In this document: positions 34,895-48,100 of the stretch, one piece after another
Layout of the letters: the number at the start of each line of letters is the position of its first letter
Position numbering within the stretch: the first letter of the stretch is position 1
From: Cymodocea nodosa
Lineage: Eukaryota > Streptophyta > Magnoliopsida > Alismatales > Cymodoceaceae
DNA length: 64,000 nt
NCBI GenBank assembly: GCA_036874045.1
Contig: JAZBRI010000011.1
Location: forward strand, 1,922,001-1,986,000
Direction of reading: 5' to 3'
The notes under the pieces: model-generated
Database searches by the model: none
What the model was told of the DNA's origin: nothing
Seen by the model: the letters and a program-made list of their open reading frames with translations, nothing else
Made by a program: the position numbers and the translations under genes

Positions 34895-36747
34895 TGTTCG
34901 TGTTTTCCCAGCACTACACTAGAAAAACTTGGATTTGTTACTTCTATTTTTACTTAGTTAATTTATCTTTATGCCTATTCTTTCTTTTAGAAGTAAACAA
35001 ACAACCTTTAATACAATTTAGATATTAATTCCAATTTGTACTTTAACTGCAAGTGCACAGTGTCTATTGTATCAGTGTGCAAGTACAGGTCGATCCCACA
35101 GGGAATTGCTGACGAATTTAAGAAATGTTTGATTGTGAACAATTCAAATTTATATTCAATAAGCACTCCGTTGAGTTACAGTTAACTCAACGGACTAAGT
35201 TCGTTGAGTTATGAATAACTCAACAGACTATCCTCGTAGACTTAAGTTAATTCCACGAGCCTGTCTCTTCTTTATAATACTGCTAATTATAAAGGAATTC
35301 GACCAACCATTGGGCGATTCCACAGATTGTAAATAACATCAATTAAGCTTTTTTTAATGCTAGTTAACATTGGATTTATCATTATGTAATACTAACATTC
35401 AGATGATTCAAACAGTAACCATTAAAATCTTTAAGTTGTTTTGTACGAACCAATTTCAGTAAACTGTAAAATTAAAACTAACATAAAACAATCATAAAAT
35501 TGATACAGATAACATTAATCACGATACAACACCAACAATACAACACTCAAATACAACATACAAACAAAGATAAATTGGTTTTGGTATTTTTGTTTTGATG
35601 TGATGGGCGAAAGGCGAAATGTAAATTAATTTCACTTGACAGTAAATACTTCCGACACTACTTGCAATGCGATTACACCATTGAAAATTGAACCACTTAC
35701 AATTCTGTCTCCTCTCCCTATAGAATCGCGAGTCCAGAATTGCAAGATGATCTCTTCAACATACAGGCATCAACCCGAAGCCAAGGCTAAAAGCTTTACG
35801 ATATCCTAAAATATAAGTCAGCGCTTGGTGAAAATATCTTCCCTTCCCGCGACATGATCACTCCTCACAGTGGTTATCAAGCACTGTATTTGCCTCGGAA
35901 TCGACCTGACATCAGGCAAGTATCCTCACAGACCTCCAATGATTGGTGATTATGATGGTGATACGATGGTTGGTGTGATACTTCGGAGAATCATCGATAC
36001 TATCTGCAGAAAGCTCGGTGCTCGTCCTCTGTATACATTGGCCATCCATCGATCACACTCTTTCTTTTTTTTCTTCTTTTCTTTTATATTTCTTCAATGG
36101 TAACTGCTTCTACTTGAATGGTCGGTTGGATTTCCTTCCTTCAGATCAACGGCGATGATTTCTTTCTCCCTACGCGATTGAATTCCTGCGTGATACGTGC
36201 AAACGTGGTTTTTCCTTCCAACTGTCTGTTCCTGCAACTGCTACAGTGGCATATTAGAAAATATATAGTCCGTGGAGTTACAGATAACTCAACGAACTTC
36301 CTTCGTTGATTTAACTATAAAATACGTGCAAAAATAACAACTTAAGTTTATAACGCTAACCTAACGCGTTGCCTTAGTGTATTTTCATGTAACTCAACGC
36401 GTGCAGTTATATTAACTTAACAAGTTATAACGTAAGTAAATTTACCAGCTCTCAACACGTGTCAGCAGTAGTTTAAACATAAAATAACATTCCAAAGAGT
36501 TACAGGTATAACTATCTGATGCTTAGATACATTTTCGAATACTTAAGAATTTCACAGCCTGCAATTTACCGACAGTTCATAAATGTACTAAATTAACATT
36601 AATTCTCCAAAATTAAGCAGATTCTTCAATTAAAGCATATAACAATGCAATTATAACATAATGGCTTAATTCTCATATGATAAGCTAAATATTATGCAAT
36701 TAACCATCATTTAACTGTTAATAATATGCACTTTTTCATTCTAAACA
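34895..36747 (-). repeat. 3' LTR of element B (1853 bp)
   Basis: TGTTCGTG...CTAAACA on plus. Hairpin cluster at 35165-35262, TATA box 36082-36088, U3 shortened to one partial palindromic unit near 36480-36550. Confidence 0.95.
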
Positions 36748-36760
36748 CTTTCCCCATACC
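36748..36760 (-). other. Terminal polypurine tract of element B
   Basis: Minus strand GGTATGGGGAAAG directly before TGTTTAG. Confidence 0.85.
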
Positions 36761-38085
36761 TAAATTTTGCTAGTCCCTTAGCAAACTAAGATCTAATTAA
36801 TTGGTCTTTCAAAAAGTGCTAGAATTAATTCTTCCCCTTTGGTTTTTTTTCTTCTGTTTAGCATAAACATATATTCTATATGTTTCAGTAATCAACCTGC
36901 AAAGATATTTAGAATATATGTAAATTACATACAAAGTATATCATCTTCATATAGGTGTTAATTATATTATCGTCTGTTCTTCTTTTCATCATCTGTAATC
37001 CTGAATTTTCCAATAAGTTTTTCTAGAAGAAATTTCAACAACATACAAATTAAAGTACAATCCAATTCAATCTGATTAAGACAAGTAGAATAAAGAATTG
37101 TATTTCCATTAAACAACTTCAAAAGTCAATTCCAGATTCATATTTCAGCAATTCTAGATAACAGAAAATATACTCGATTCATAAGATATCTGTATTTCAC
37201 AAAACACTTGTATCTTTTAAGAATAGTATATGTTTTTCTTTTTTTTCTTTTTTTCTTTTTTTCTTTTTTTGTGTACTTTGAAAGTTAATTTGACAAGCTT
37301 GAATCATGCAAGAGCTTTCTAATGTACCCATGTAACGAGCTTTCAATCAACAATCCCAGATCTAACAAGATCTTAGGTTGCCAGATTTTCAGAGTCCTTT
37401 TTCAGGTCAACAATCCTTACATACCTATCTGCTCAAGTACAAAAGGCTCGTGATCAAACAAGTCAATAAACTCTCAATATATATATATTTTTTTTCTTTT
37501 TCTTTTTTTTTTCTAAAAATAAATGCACACACAAAACAAAGCATTAATCACATACTGTATATGCATGTATTTCATTAATACAGATGTAGTAAAACACCAA
37601 TCTCATATAATCCTGCTTCTATCATTTACTAAAGATATGAATCCATAACTACATCAAATATTATCTGTAGTTTAATAAGATCTACACAAAAATTATTCTA
37701 CAAGTTCAATCAGTCAAAGTAAATGTATCTTTCATCATATGTGTTTCATTTAATCTAGAATTCACATCTCAGCTCCTTCAGGACTTCAGATAATTTTCTG
37801 ATTAAGCATTAAATATTCTGATTTCATTTTAAAATCTTGAAACTGTTAAACTCATGAAATTCAGAAAAATCATAAGATACTATATCTAGATTTACATAAA
37901 TAATAAATTCTATAGCATCTTCTATAGCCTTCTAAATATAACATTCAAGCAGTTTATAAAAATTTTACAATCTCAATTATCGGATAGTTACAGCAAGTTC
38001 ATAAAAATTTTCAATTTCCTCAAAACTTTGCAGTACCATTTTAATTCCTTTAATTAACAAACTTGCATGGCTGTTACTTTAATTA
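36761..38085. other. Non-coding stretch between polypurine tracts (B)
   Basis: No gene. T/C microsatellite (TTTTTTC units) at 37230-37270 and AT run at 37477-37515. Collinear with 31758-33040. Confidence 0.7.
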
Positions 38086-38123
38086 CCTCCCCCCCATACC
38101 TACATTTTGCATTGTCCTCAATG
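38086..38123 (-). other. Internal polypurine tract and stem-loop (B)
   Basis: Minus strand CATTGAGGACAATG stem then a G7-containing tract (GGTATGGGGGGGAGG). Same as 33041-33078. Confidence 0.7.
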
Positions 38124-38534
38124 TAAAAGATTTGACAATAAGTACAGTAATTGTAGCAGGCATGAATAAAGTTTTGTTTGATTTAAAATTCAGGATAAGT
38201 AATTGGTTACATACCTTGTTCCATTTGTATATCTTTCTGCATATTCTGATTTTTGATTCTGAAAAACTTTTCATTCCCAGATAAACATAGAATATAAAAC
38301 AAAATAACATTTAACAAGTATTAATAAATTAGTGTCTTGTGTGGAACCCAGGCTTCTATGCCTTTGGTGGCTCACAAGCAAGTCAGTTGGTTTCCCAGAA
38401 TAGATACCAACAAACTAGATTGATATTTTGTTTTGTTTGTTTTTTTTTTTATTAAATGAACATGAAAAACTTCAAAATTCTTTTTTTTTTTTTTTTTAAA
38501 TAAATGTAGAATACACAACATTAAACACACAAAA

Positions 38535-39683
38535 TCACAGCTTAAGAACATGATTGAAAAGTAGAAACAAATGGAATAAATATGTATCAATCCAAGCAAA
38601 CTTTTTAGGCATAGTTCTTCTTGCTATTAATTCTGTTTTAATGCAGTTCTTGGTCCTTTTTAATTTGTAAACATGTAATATATTATAAATTCCAAATATG
38701 AGTGTATTACCATTAATGATATGTAATGCAGAAAGGGATCCTTTTTGGTTCCAAGGTAATGTAGCAGTTTCTATTTCTACATCTATTTCAATATATTCCT
38801 CTTCCCACTTCCATTCATTCATGTCTTCCATAATCCATATTTGAAATTCCATCAGTTCATCCCACTATCTTATCAGACATAAAGTAGGATCATCTTCTTC
38901 ATTATACCACATTCCTATTTGAATTTTATTAAATTTTTCAGATGGTGGTTTAGCTATTTCACTCGGTACAGGTAAAATTTCTATATAATCATCATAACTG
39001 TCTATGCTCACTATGTATAAATCAGATCTATATGCTATTGATATCTCCGTGACTAAATAAATATAACCATCAAGTATGACATGTGTTTGGTTAATTAATG
39101 ATTTCTGTCCTAGATATATTATAATGTTTTCATTCCAAGATATGTTCAGAAAATTATACACACTTAAGCGTAAATCTTCACCCCAATTTCCTGTAGGTCT
39201 CCAATAATATAATTTTTCAGGAATTGCAGAATTTTTATCAGAAAATATTAAAGCTGACCCACAATTTTCAGTTGGTGCTTCAAATATATTAGGTCTTCCT
39301 ATATTACATTCTTCTCTTGTTATAGGATTTCTTATCAAAATCTCAGGTAATGATAAACTTGCATACCTTGGTCTCGTCTTGTATATGATTAATCCTTCAT
39401 CTATCCCCATAATATGACTCATTCCTTCTAATGCATTAGTTGGAATTCCAATAGTTTCTTCCATAGCTAGATATTCATGGGTATTTGAACTACGATTAAA
39501 TGACCTTCATATGAATCCATCTCTAATCTTAGTCATTTTTGTAGCTTGTAGTCTCTGAAAATATTCTTCTTCAATACAGTCTTTAATTTCCTTTGATACA
39601 CAACACATCCTGCACAGATCTTTAGCTGACAAGTTACTTATTATTTCCCTTTGTGCATCCAACGGTAATTGCATTAATTCCAT
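38535..39683 (-). pseudogene. F-box protein ORF of element B (nonsense-mutated)
   Basis: Starts MELMQLPLDAQREII (39683) with an F-box (CRMCCVSKEIKDCIEE), then IRNPITREECNIGRP, the propeller-like region and WIMEDMNEWKWEEEY. Two in-frame stops replace TGG codons of the sister copies (TGA in FIWRSF near 39510; TAG in LIRWWDE near 38863). A frame shift near 38575 changes the last ~15 residues. Length and position match the ORFs in A and C. Divergence from A and C is spread over the whole length, as expected for a component inherited with the element. Confidence 0.8.
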
Positions 39684-39878
39684 TTGTCGATTCTGTAAAA
39701 TAAAAATAAAAATTTAGCAGAGACAAAAATTAACATAACTACTGCACACCCTCGTGGAGTCAAGGCATAACTCAACGGACTAAGTTCGTTGAGTTAAAAA
39801 TTAACTCTATGATACTATTAACTTAAAATAAAAATAAAAACATATATACATATAGATAGTTGCTTCAGATATGCTGCT

Positions 39879-41222
39879 TCATTCAGCTACCCTCCCAGAA
39901 GAGGTATCAATTTCATTAACCATTCCATTGACAGGATTAGGTATAGCTTGTATTGGCAATCCTCCAGTAGGTCTAACTTCCATTGGTTCCTTCTATCTAA
40001 GTGGTATATTTCTATTCTGATTTTGATTTACAGCATTTCCAAATATAAATTCTAGACGATTGTTTACTTGTTGGATTATCTATTCTAATTTCTCTATTCT
40101 AGCTCCTTGTTCAATTAATACTTCATAACTTATGTTCTTCTCATTTATATTTTCTCCTCCCTGGAAATTGTTGTTTCTCCAAGATAAATTCAGGTGATTT
40201 CTCCAATTAGGATTATAATAATTTCCCAAGTTATCTCTCTAGTTTCTAGCATAAATAATATCTAAGTCATTTATGTTTGTATTCTTTTCTGCTAGCTTTT
40301 GATTTAATGATAACTCTTCTATTTTCTTTGTTAATTCATTTAATTTCACCTCAAGCATAGTATTGGAATCTATTTCATGCATTCCTCTTGGCAATAATCT
40401 TTTATCTGCAATAGCTTCAACTGAATTTTCCCACTCTGTAGTTCTTTTTGCAAAATTTTCTAAATATGCCCATACTTCTTCATTACATAATTTTAAAAAT
40501 CCATTTTGACAAGTAGATTCTAATAAAGATTTCAATGAAACATCTATGCCTTCATAAATTATTTCTATTAATTGTGCTTTACTCATTGCATGATGTGGAC
40601 ATTGAGTCAGTAAATCTTTAAATCTTTCAAAATATTTCTAGAATGATTCACCCTATTTTTGGCTACACATTAATATTTCTTTCTTCTTTTTAATAGTTTG
40701 ATGTGTTGGATAGTATTTTTCTAGAAAAACAGAGCAAAATTCAGTCCATGTAGAAATTGAATCAGGCGATAGAGTATATAACCATCTCTTAGTTGTATCT
40801 TTTAAAGCAAAAGGGATATATCTAAGTTTAATAGCATCTATACTCATGTTCGACATTCTCATCATTTGACAAACTTCGTTAAATTCTCTAAGGAAATAAT
40901 AGGCATCCTCTCTTTCTAATCCATGAAAATGTGGCAATTGACTAATATAATTAGATTTCAGTTCAAACCTATCTCCCTAAAAGTTTGGCAATTGAATACA
41001 TGAAGGTTCATCAATTAATTCAAGATACAGAATCTCTCCTAATGGTTTTTCTACTGGAGTAGCCATCTCTACGTTCTCTTTTAAAGAAAGGTTAGCTACA
41101 CCCCAAAGAATTTCGTTAAAGTTCAGTTTAGAAAATTTTTCAGTACCCCTCTGCAATGAAAATTCCTAGATAGGTGTTCTTACTAATCGTTTAGTACTTA
41201 GAGAACGAGTCTATGTGCTCAT
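39879..41222 (-). pseudogene. gag: gag (capsid) ORF of element B, downstream of pol
   Basis: Start at ATG 41222, stop TGA after EIDTSSGRVAE. Contains ELKSNYISQLPHFHGLEREDA, the capsid core KLRYIPFALKDTTKRWLYTL and FLEKYYPTHQT, QCPHHAMSKAQL, the helix ELTKKIEELSLNQ and NPNWRNHLNLSWRNNNFQGG. No zinc knuckle. About eight stops, including TAG for TGG in ESFWKYF and TAG for Gln. The usual Athila order (gag before protease) is reversed: it lies about 3.9 kb downstream of the integrase end. Confidence 0.85.
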
Positions 41223-41265
41223 AAATAAATAACAAAAGATTAATTACATACCAGTCTGAAGCTTT

Positions 41266-41451
41266 CTATTCTATAAAAATTTGTTGTCGGATGAAGGTTG
41301 AATCAGCTGCTTCTCCTTCCAGTTCCTCCAACACTTTCTCCTTTCTCTTAAAAGTGCTGGTAACTTGTAAATAATATTCTATTTCATATATATACTGCGC
41401 ATCCATAAAGTGAATAAATCTCGTTGCAAGAACGTGTCTTGCAACGTGCAT
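41266..41451 (-). CDS. Small conserved ORF upstream of gag (element B)
   Basis: 61 codons from MHVARHVLATRFIHFMDAQY to RQQIFIE, 44 nt upstream of the gag ATG. Same frame as 2935-3084 and 53006-53212; the sister copy in C runs further, to LNGKLQTGM. No domain recognised. The CGTTGCAAG/CTTGCAACG inverted repeat (41422-41446) spans its first codons. Confidence 0.4.
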   Translation of the reverse strand: MHVARHVLATRFIHFMDAQYIYEIEYYLQVTSTFKRKEKVLEELEGEAADSTFIRQQIFIE

Positions 41452-42178
41452 CGTGGTTCCTGTTTTAATCGGTACGTGTACCACTACTAATTTCAAATTT
41501 TGGTAACCGCTAAACTGACAAAGTTTTGTTTGTGGTTAAAAGAATAACCGTTCTGCTTAATCCACGAACTAACCTCGTTGAGTTACAGATTACTCAACAG
41601 AACACAGTCGGCTACTGTTGTTAACTCCACGGACTAACTTCGTTGAGTTATAAATAACTCAACAGAGTGACCTTATATTATATTACTGACCTCGTGGAGT
41701 TACGGTTAACTCAACGGACTAAGTTCGTTGAGTTAACACTTGGCAACTTCTAAGTTTCACTCTCGTAAGTTTTCTATTCTGTTTTTTTTTTTTTTTTTCT
41801 TTGTCATTCTGCTAACTGTAGTAAAGTTAAATCTATGTCATTAATTCCTCATTTTGATTAAAATACATTTAAATCTGAACATTATATAAAGATTTAAATT
41901 GCAGGTCATTTTATGTTATGCAAAATTTACATTTTACCTTATAACATGCAGAAATTTTTAAGCAGTTATCCTGTCATTCAGCAAATTGTAAATCTGTTAC
42001 ATATTCATTCATAAAGTTTCACAATAACATAATATTCAATAATTTCCATTCATTTCACATTCAAAACATGTATGAAAATTGCATCTGAAAAATTTACATT
42101 CATTAATATGAATCAATTACAATACAAGTACATCATACAATTTCATACAATTTTACACAAGTAGACGAATAATACAAT
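41452..42178. repeat. ORFX-gag spacer with GAGTTA palindromes (B)
   Basis: 41570-41740 has at least four interrupted palindromes (CGTTGAGTTA...TAACTCAACA and CGTGGAGTTA...TAACTCAACGG). A T-run lies at 41783-41800. No gene. Confidence 0.7.
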
Positions 42179-44401
42179 TTAATCTCTATGCCTAAGTTCA
42201 TCTACTTCCTTCTGGAGTTTTTCTAATTGAAGTTCTAATTGGTTAATACTCTCTATAGCTCTTGTAATTCCTTCAAAAGGTACTGCTAGTTCTGCAGCTA
42301 CAAAATTTCTGTATTCTTTCACTGAAATGGTTCTAGATCTTATCCTTTTTGATGTCCATTTAGTGAAATCAATACTATCCACCATCAGTAGTGGAATCAA
42401 ATCTCCATAAAATAATTTCTTCTTTACTGTTTTCAGCTTGGAGATAAAAATTGCAGACCAATTTATTTGGATCTTATTTACAACTGCATACGTGGCCCAT
42501 TTGACAAATTGACTTAATTCTATGTCATGGCCCTGTCATTGATAGACATTCTTAATCAGAATGTTAGCTACCATGTGTGCTTTACCATTTAAATGCTTCA
42601 ATCTGTTTAATAATGGCACACCAGGATTGATAGCTAAATAATCTTTAATTTGCTGCTCAGTCCATTCAACTGCAGTTGTATCCTCCAAAATTTTTGTTCC
42701 TTCATTCTTTAAACCAAATATGTTGTGGAGAAGCTCTGGTGTTATCTGTACATCAGCTTCCTCCACGTTTGAAATTAATTCTCCTTCTCCTTCTCTTAAA
42801 TTTGCATAGAAACAGGGCACTAAATTTTCATATATTGTATGCCCTCTATCTTGAGATATAAATTGCAGTAGACCTTGGAATTCAAATAGATCTTTGATTT
42901 CTTGCATTCCATCCCAATTTACTAGTCTACTGTAAATAATATCGTAACCCCTTATTTCTTGGTATTTGATATAAGCTTCCTGACTACAAAAATGTACTTC
43001 ATTCAAAATTGTTGTTTCAATCGGGTCAGGAAGGTGACTTTGTTGCTCTAGAGGGGTTTGCTCTTGCTCTTCCTCCAGCATAGGCTGCATTTGGACATTC
43101 TCTTTAGATTTTTGAATTTTTGCTTTTGCTTCTATCTATGGTGGTGAGTCGGCAGAACTCTCCACTCTGTCTTGAATTCTTTCCATAATTTGCTGAAGAG
43201 TTTCTTGCTCTTCAATGGAATCTATGAAATTATTTTTGTCCAAATGGCTTTTTTCAGCCTCTTCATTTTCTACTCTTTCTTCTTCCTCCTAACTACCAAT
43301 CTGTTCTGTTACTGTTCTTTCTGATTTTGTAACAGATTGGGATGGAGTCACGGGCAATTCAATTTCTGCCCTAATTTCTGTTTCTTCTTGTATAGGCTGC
43401 AAACTAATTTTAGCCTGATTTTTTTCTTTTCTTTGCTCCTCCTACTCCTCCTTAGATTCGGATAGCAGGTTGATAAAAATTTGCTCCACAGGCCCTGTAA
43501 AAATTAGTACTTCAGATTTAATTTCCTCATATTTAGGCACTTTTTCTTTTCTTTTCTTTTTTCTGATTAGTTGTGCCTGTTCTTCCTCTTCATCTTCTGA
43601 AATTAAATCTATAAAAATAGGCTCTGCTGGCCTTCAAGCCACAGGTACTGGCTCTTCCTATTTAACTTTAATTGCTGGTCTTGAAGGACCAGCTTCATCT
43701 CCTTTTGCAGTAGGTTTGGCAACAGTTCTGGCAGTAGCTGCGTGATGCTGTTCCACTTTGATTTTATATTGGGCTTTCAACTTTTCTACAGCCCTCTTTT
43801 TGTACAATGCATCAAACACCAGGTGTGCTTTAGCAACTACCAAGTCTTCTGATTCTCCTTGATTTTTTCCAACTTGAATCAGTTTTGCAAATTCTCTTAT
43901 TTCTTCTTCAATCGAAGGCCCCATTATTTCTGCTCGTGCCAATGGCTTAAATGGTGGAACTGAAGGTCCAGACTGCTGCTCCTCAGGAACAGGTCTTTCA
44001 GTAGTTGGTTCCTCCCGTTCTTCAGTTGCCTCTTCATTTGCTTTCCTTTCTTGCTCCCAGATCACCCGTTTAGCTTGTCTACAGATTCATCTTTTGAACC
44101 AGAGTTGGGACTTACGCTGGATTAATTCTAGGGCAACTTTGTTACTTGGCCTTATTTGTCTTTCTTTACTTACTGCAATTTCAGTTGCCACTCTGATTCG
44201 TGTTTCCATCATTTAAGGTATTCGTATATCCATATCTATTAAATCTCTTCGCAACTTGAAAAGTTTTGATTCTACCTTCTGTAGCTCTTTCTCTCTTGTC
44301 GTATTTCTGATCTTCTACCGTGTGTGCCACTCTTCTGATTCCTTCAGAAATTCTGATGTATCAACAACATCTTCCCAGAATTCAGGCGTCATCTTCATCA
44401 T
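42179..44401 (-). pseudogene. ORFX of element B: PF20167-like transposon-associated protein
   Basis: Starts MMKMTPEFWEDVVD (44401) and ends EVDELRHRD. Regions: charged coiled-coil-prone N-terminus (KELQKVESKLFKLRRDL), Glu/Pro-rich middle (EERE-EPTTERPVPEEQQ), acidic patch EDEEEE, then KDLFEFQGLLQFISQDRGH, NLVPCFYANLREGEG and ITPELLHNIFGLKNEG, the PF20167-like core, and a C-terminal coiled coil (LELQLEKLQKEVDEL). About nine stops, many TAG where A keeps CAG (for example KQEEPVP). Role in the element is unknown; it is not an env, having no membrane segment. Confidence 0.65.
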
Positions 44402-45114
44402 CGTGGAGTTACACAACAGCACGTAATCGCTTTGATTTCTACTGTTCTAGATTCTAAATGATTTGTTGGATAATGCCCCTAAAACCCTAGGTTTTAGTTT
44501 AAATAAGCACTAAGTTTAGGCAGGTAATCAGGTCATTTCCCGAACCAACTATCACTATTTTATCCACGGTCTTAGCTACAGTACTTCGTTGTGTTACAGG
44601 TAACTCAACGGAATAAGCTCGTTGACTAACTCAAGACTCAACGGAATAAGCTCGTTGAGTTAAGCGTAACTCAACGGATTCCCCGTATAAGCAAATATAA
44701 TAATAAAAATATTACAGAGAATAGTTTTTCTATTTTTTTTTTTTTTTTTTACAGGTTTAACCGATACTATGCTTCGGTCAGACCTAAAATTTTATATATA
44801 TATATATTTTTTATCTTTCTTTCGATTGAACCGATACTATGTTTCGGTAAACAAAATTTTTTTTGAAAATTAATATACAATTTTCTTTCCGGTTTAACCG
44901 ATACTCTGCTTCGGTAAAACCAATATTTTTTTTTTATGTTTCGGTCATACCGATGCTACGCTTCGGTCAGACCTAAATATTTTTTAATTTTTCGGCCATA
45001 CCGATGGATTCAGTCGGTTGAACTGCAACTATTTTTATGTTTTATATATATTTTTAATGTTTTTTTTTTTTTTTTTTTCACTATATATATATAAACATAA
45101 AAACTGATTTCTCA
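44402..45114. repeat. pol-ORFX spacer with expanded CGGTTTAACCG repeats (B)
   Basis: 44580-44680 holds GAGTTA/TAACTC palindromes. 44750-45030 holds about five units of the pattern CGGTTTAACCGATACTATG then YTTCGGTCAGACC, spaced by T-rich runs. Poly-T at 44727-44750 and 45060-45078. No gene. Confidence 0.75.
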
Positions 45115-48100
45115 CTAAGTAAAACTTGAGTAGTCCTCTACTCTAATTTCTTCTATAATTCCAAAGGAGCTTTTTGGTGTTTTCAGAATAGGTTTAAGTC
45201 TTTGTCCATTTACTTTAAATATATTCTGATTTTTAGGATTTTCAATTTCAATAGCTCCATAAGGATAAACATTTCGAACTATGTAAGGTCCTGCCCATCT
45301 AGATCTTAATTTTCTTGGATGGTTATGGAGTCTAGCCATATAAAGATATACTTCTTGTCCTATTTCAAAGTTTTTAGGAATAATTTTTCTATCATGCTAG
45401 AATTTAATTTTCTCTTTTTCTCTTACAGTCTTTGAATAAGCTTCATTTCTAAATTCTTCTAATTCAATTAGTTGCATTTTCCTATTTTCAGCAGCTTGAT
45501 TTAAATTAGTGTTCAGAGTTTTTAATGCCCAATAAGCTTTATGTTCTATTTCAGCAGGTAAATGACAACTTTTTCCATATACTAGCCTAAAAGGTGACAT
45601 ACCTAAGCTCGTTTTATAAGCAGTTCTATAAGCCCAAAGTGCATCAATCAATCTATTAGCCCAATCTGTTCTAGTAGGATTTACTAATTTTTCCAAGATT
45701 AATTTAATTTGTTTGTTTGCACTTTCTACTTGTCCACTTGTTTGCGGATGATATGATGTTGCAATTTTGTGGTTTACTCCATATTTCTTCATTAAGGCTT
45801 CAAAACTTCTATTACAGAAATGAACTCCTCTATCACTGATAATAGCTTTAGGTATTCCAAATCTGGCAAATATATTTGTTCTTATAAATTGTATTACCAC
45901 TTTGTTATCGTTAGTTTTTGTAGGAATAACTTCTATCCATTTAGATACATAATCCACTCCCAACAATATGTAATTAAATTAATTAGATATAGGAAATGGA
46001 CCCATAAAATCTATTCCCCACACATCAAAGATTTCAACCTCAACAATAGGATTAAGAGGCATCATATTCCTCTTTGATATTCTTCCTATTTGTTGACATC
46101 TTAAACAACTTAAGCAATCTTTATGAGCATCTTTGAATAGTGTTGGCCAATAAAACCCACATTGTAGAATTTTTGCAGTAGTTTTCCCTGAACCAAAATG
46201 TCCTCCACAAACTTGGTCATGACAGAAAGACAATATGCTTGAATATTCAGTTTCTGGAACACACCTCCTTAAAACCAGATCAGGACATTTCTTAAATAAG
46301 TAAGGGTCTTCCCAATAGTAATATTTTACTCTTGAGAAAAACAATTTCTTTTCTTGTCTATTCCAATCCTTAGGTGTTAAACCAGTAACTAAGTAATTAA
46401 CTATGTCTGCATACCAAGACATTGTGTTGATGGTCATTAATTGTTCATCAGGAAAATTATCTTTAATTTCAATATTTGATTTTTCTATTTATAATCTTGA
46501 TAAATGATCTGCTACTACATTCTCACAACCTTTTTTATCTTTAATTTCTAGATCGAATTCTTGCAATAATAATATCCATCGGATCAATCTAGGTTTAGTT
46601 TCTTTTTTCTTTATTAGATGTTTTAGAGCTGAATGATCTGTGTATACTATTACTTTAGCTCCAATCAAATATGATCTAAACTTTTCTAAAGCAAACACAA
46701 CAGCTAATAATTCTTTTTCAGTAGTTGTGTAATTAACTTAAGCATCATTTAAGGTTTTGCTTGCATAATGAATCACTCTAGGAGATTTTTCTATTTTCTG
46801 TCCTAACACTGCTCCTACAGCAAAATCAGAAGCATTGCACATTAATTCAAATGGATGGTTCCAATTAGGTGCTTGAATTATAGGAGTTGAAATAAAGCTA
46901 GTCTTAAGTCTAAAAAATGCTTCCTTGCAATTTTTATCAAAGTTAAATGGAACATCTTTTAATAGATTAGTTAAAGGTCTAGCTATCTTGCTAAAGTCTT
47001 TAATAAATCTTCTATAAAACCAGCATGTCCTAGAAATGATCTAATATCTTTTACTGATTTAGGTTCTGTTAGATTAGAAATTACTTCTATTTTAGCTTTA
47101 TCTACTTCCAACCCTTTTTTAGAAACAACATGTCCTAAGACTATTCCTTGTTTAACCATGAAGTGACATTTTTCCCAATTTAAAACCAGATTTTTTTCCA
47201 CACGGCGTTTTAATATTTGGTCTAAATTGCTTAAACACACTTCATATGAGTTGCCATATACAGTAAAATCATCCATAAATATTTCTAAAAATTCATTAGT
47301 TATTCCAGTAAATATGCCCTGCACACACCTTTGAAAGGTAGCTGGTGCATTGCATAATCCGAATGGCATTCTTTTAAAAGCATAAGTTCCATTAGGACAG
47401 GTGAAAGTTGTTTTCTCTTTATCCTCTAATGCTCTGGAATTTGATTATACCCTGAATACCCGTCTAGGAAACAAAACTATTCTTGCCCTACTAATCTTTC
47501 CAGCATTTGATCTATAAAAGGTAAGGGAAAATGATTTTTCCTAGTCACAGCATTTAGCTTTCTATAGTTTATACATACTCTCCAGCCTGATTGAATTCTA
47601 GTAGGTATCAAGTCTTGACTTTCATTCCTAATAACTGTTAATCCTGATTTCTTGGGAACTACATGGATTGGACTAACCCACGAGCTATCAGAAATCGGAT
47701 ATATTATATCATTATCTAACCATTTAACTATTTTCTTCCTGACTACTTCCTTAAGGTTTAGATTTAATCTCCTCTCAGGAATTCTAACAGGTTTAGCATT
47801 CTCTTCTAAATATATGTGGTGACAGCATAAAGTTGAACTTAACCATTTTATATCAGTCATAGTCCATCCTATTGCTTCTTTATAACTTTTTATTACCTCT
47901 TTTAATTTAGCTATTTGATCCTCTTTCAAATCTGAAGCAATAATGATTGGACAGGTCCGTTTATCTTCCAGAAATATATAGGTTAATTTAGGAGGTAAAG
48001 GTTTTAATTCTAAATGCTGCCCATCAGAAGCTAGAGCTCCTAATTGAACATCATCATTTTTTAAATTAATTTCGTCCTGATCTCCTATATTTATGCTTTC

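Noticed and set aside
37230-37270. T/C-rich stretch as a polypyrimidine tract of an intron
   Set aside because: It lies in a non-coding element region and varies as a microsatellite between copies B and C.
38535-39683. F-box ORF as a host gene into which the element inserted
   Set aside because: It occurs at the same relative place in three elements and, in B, inside the LTR-bounded unit with a target duplication, so it is element cargo.
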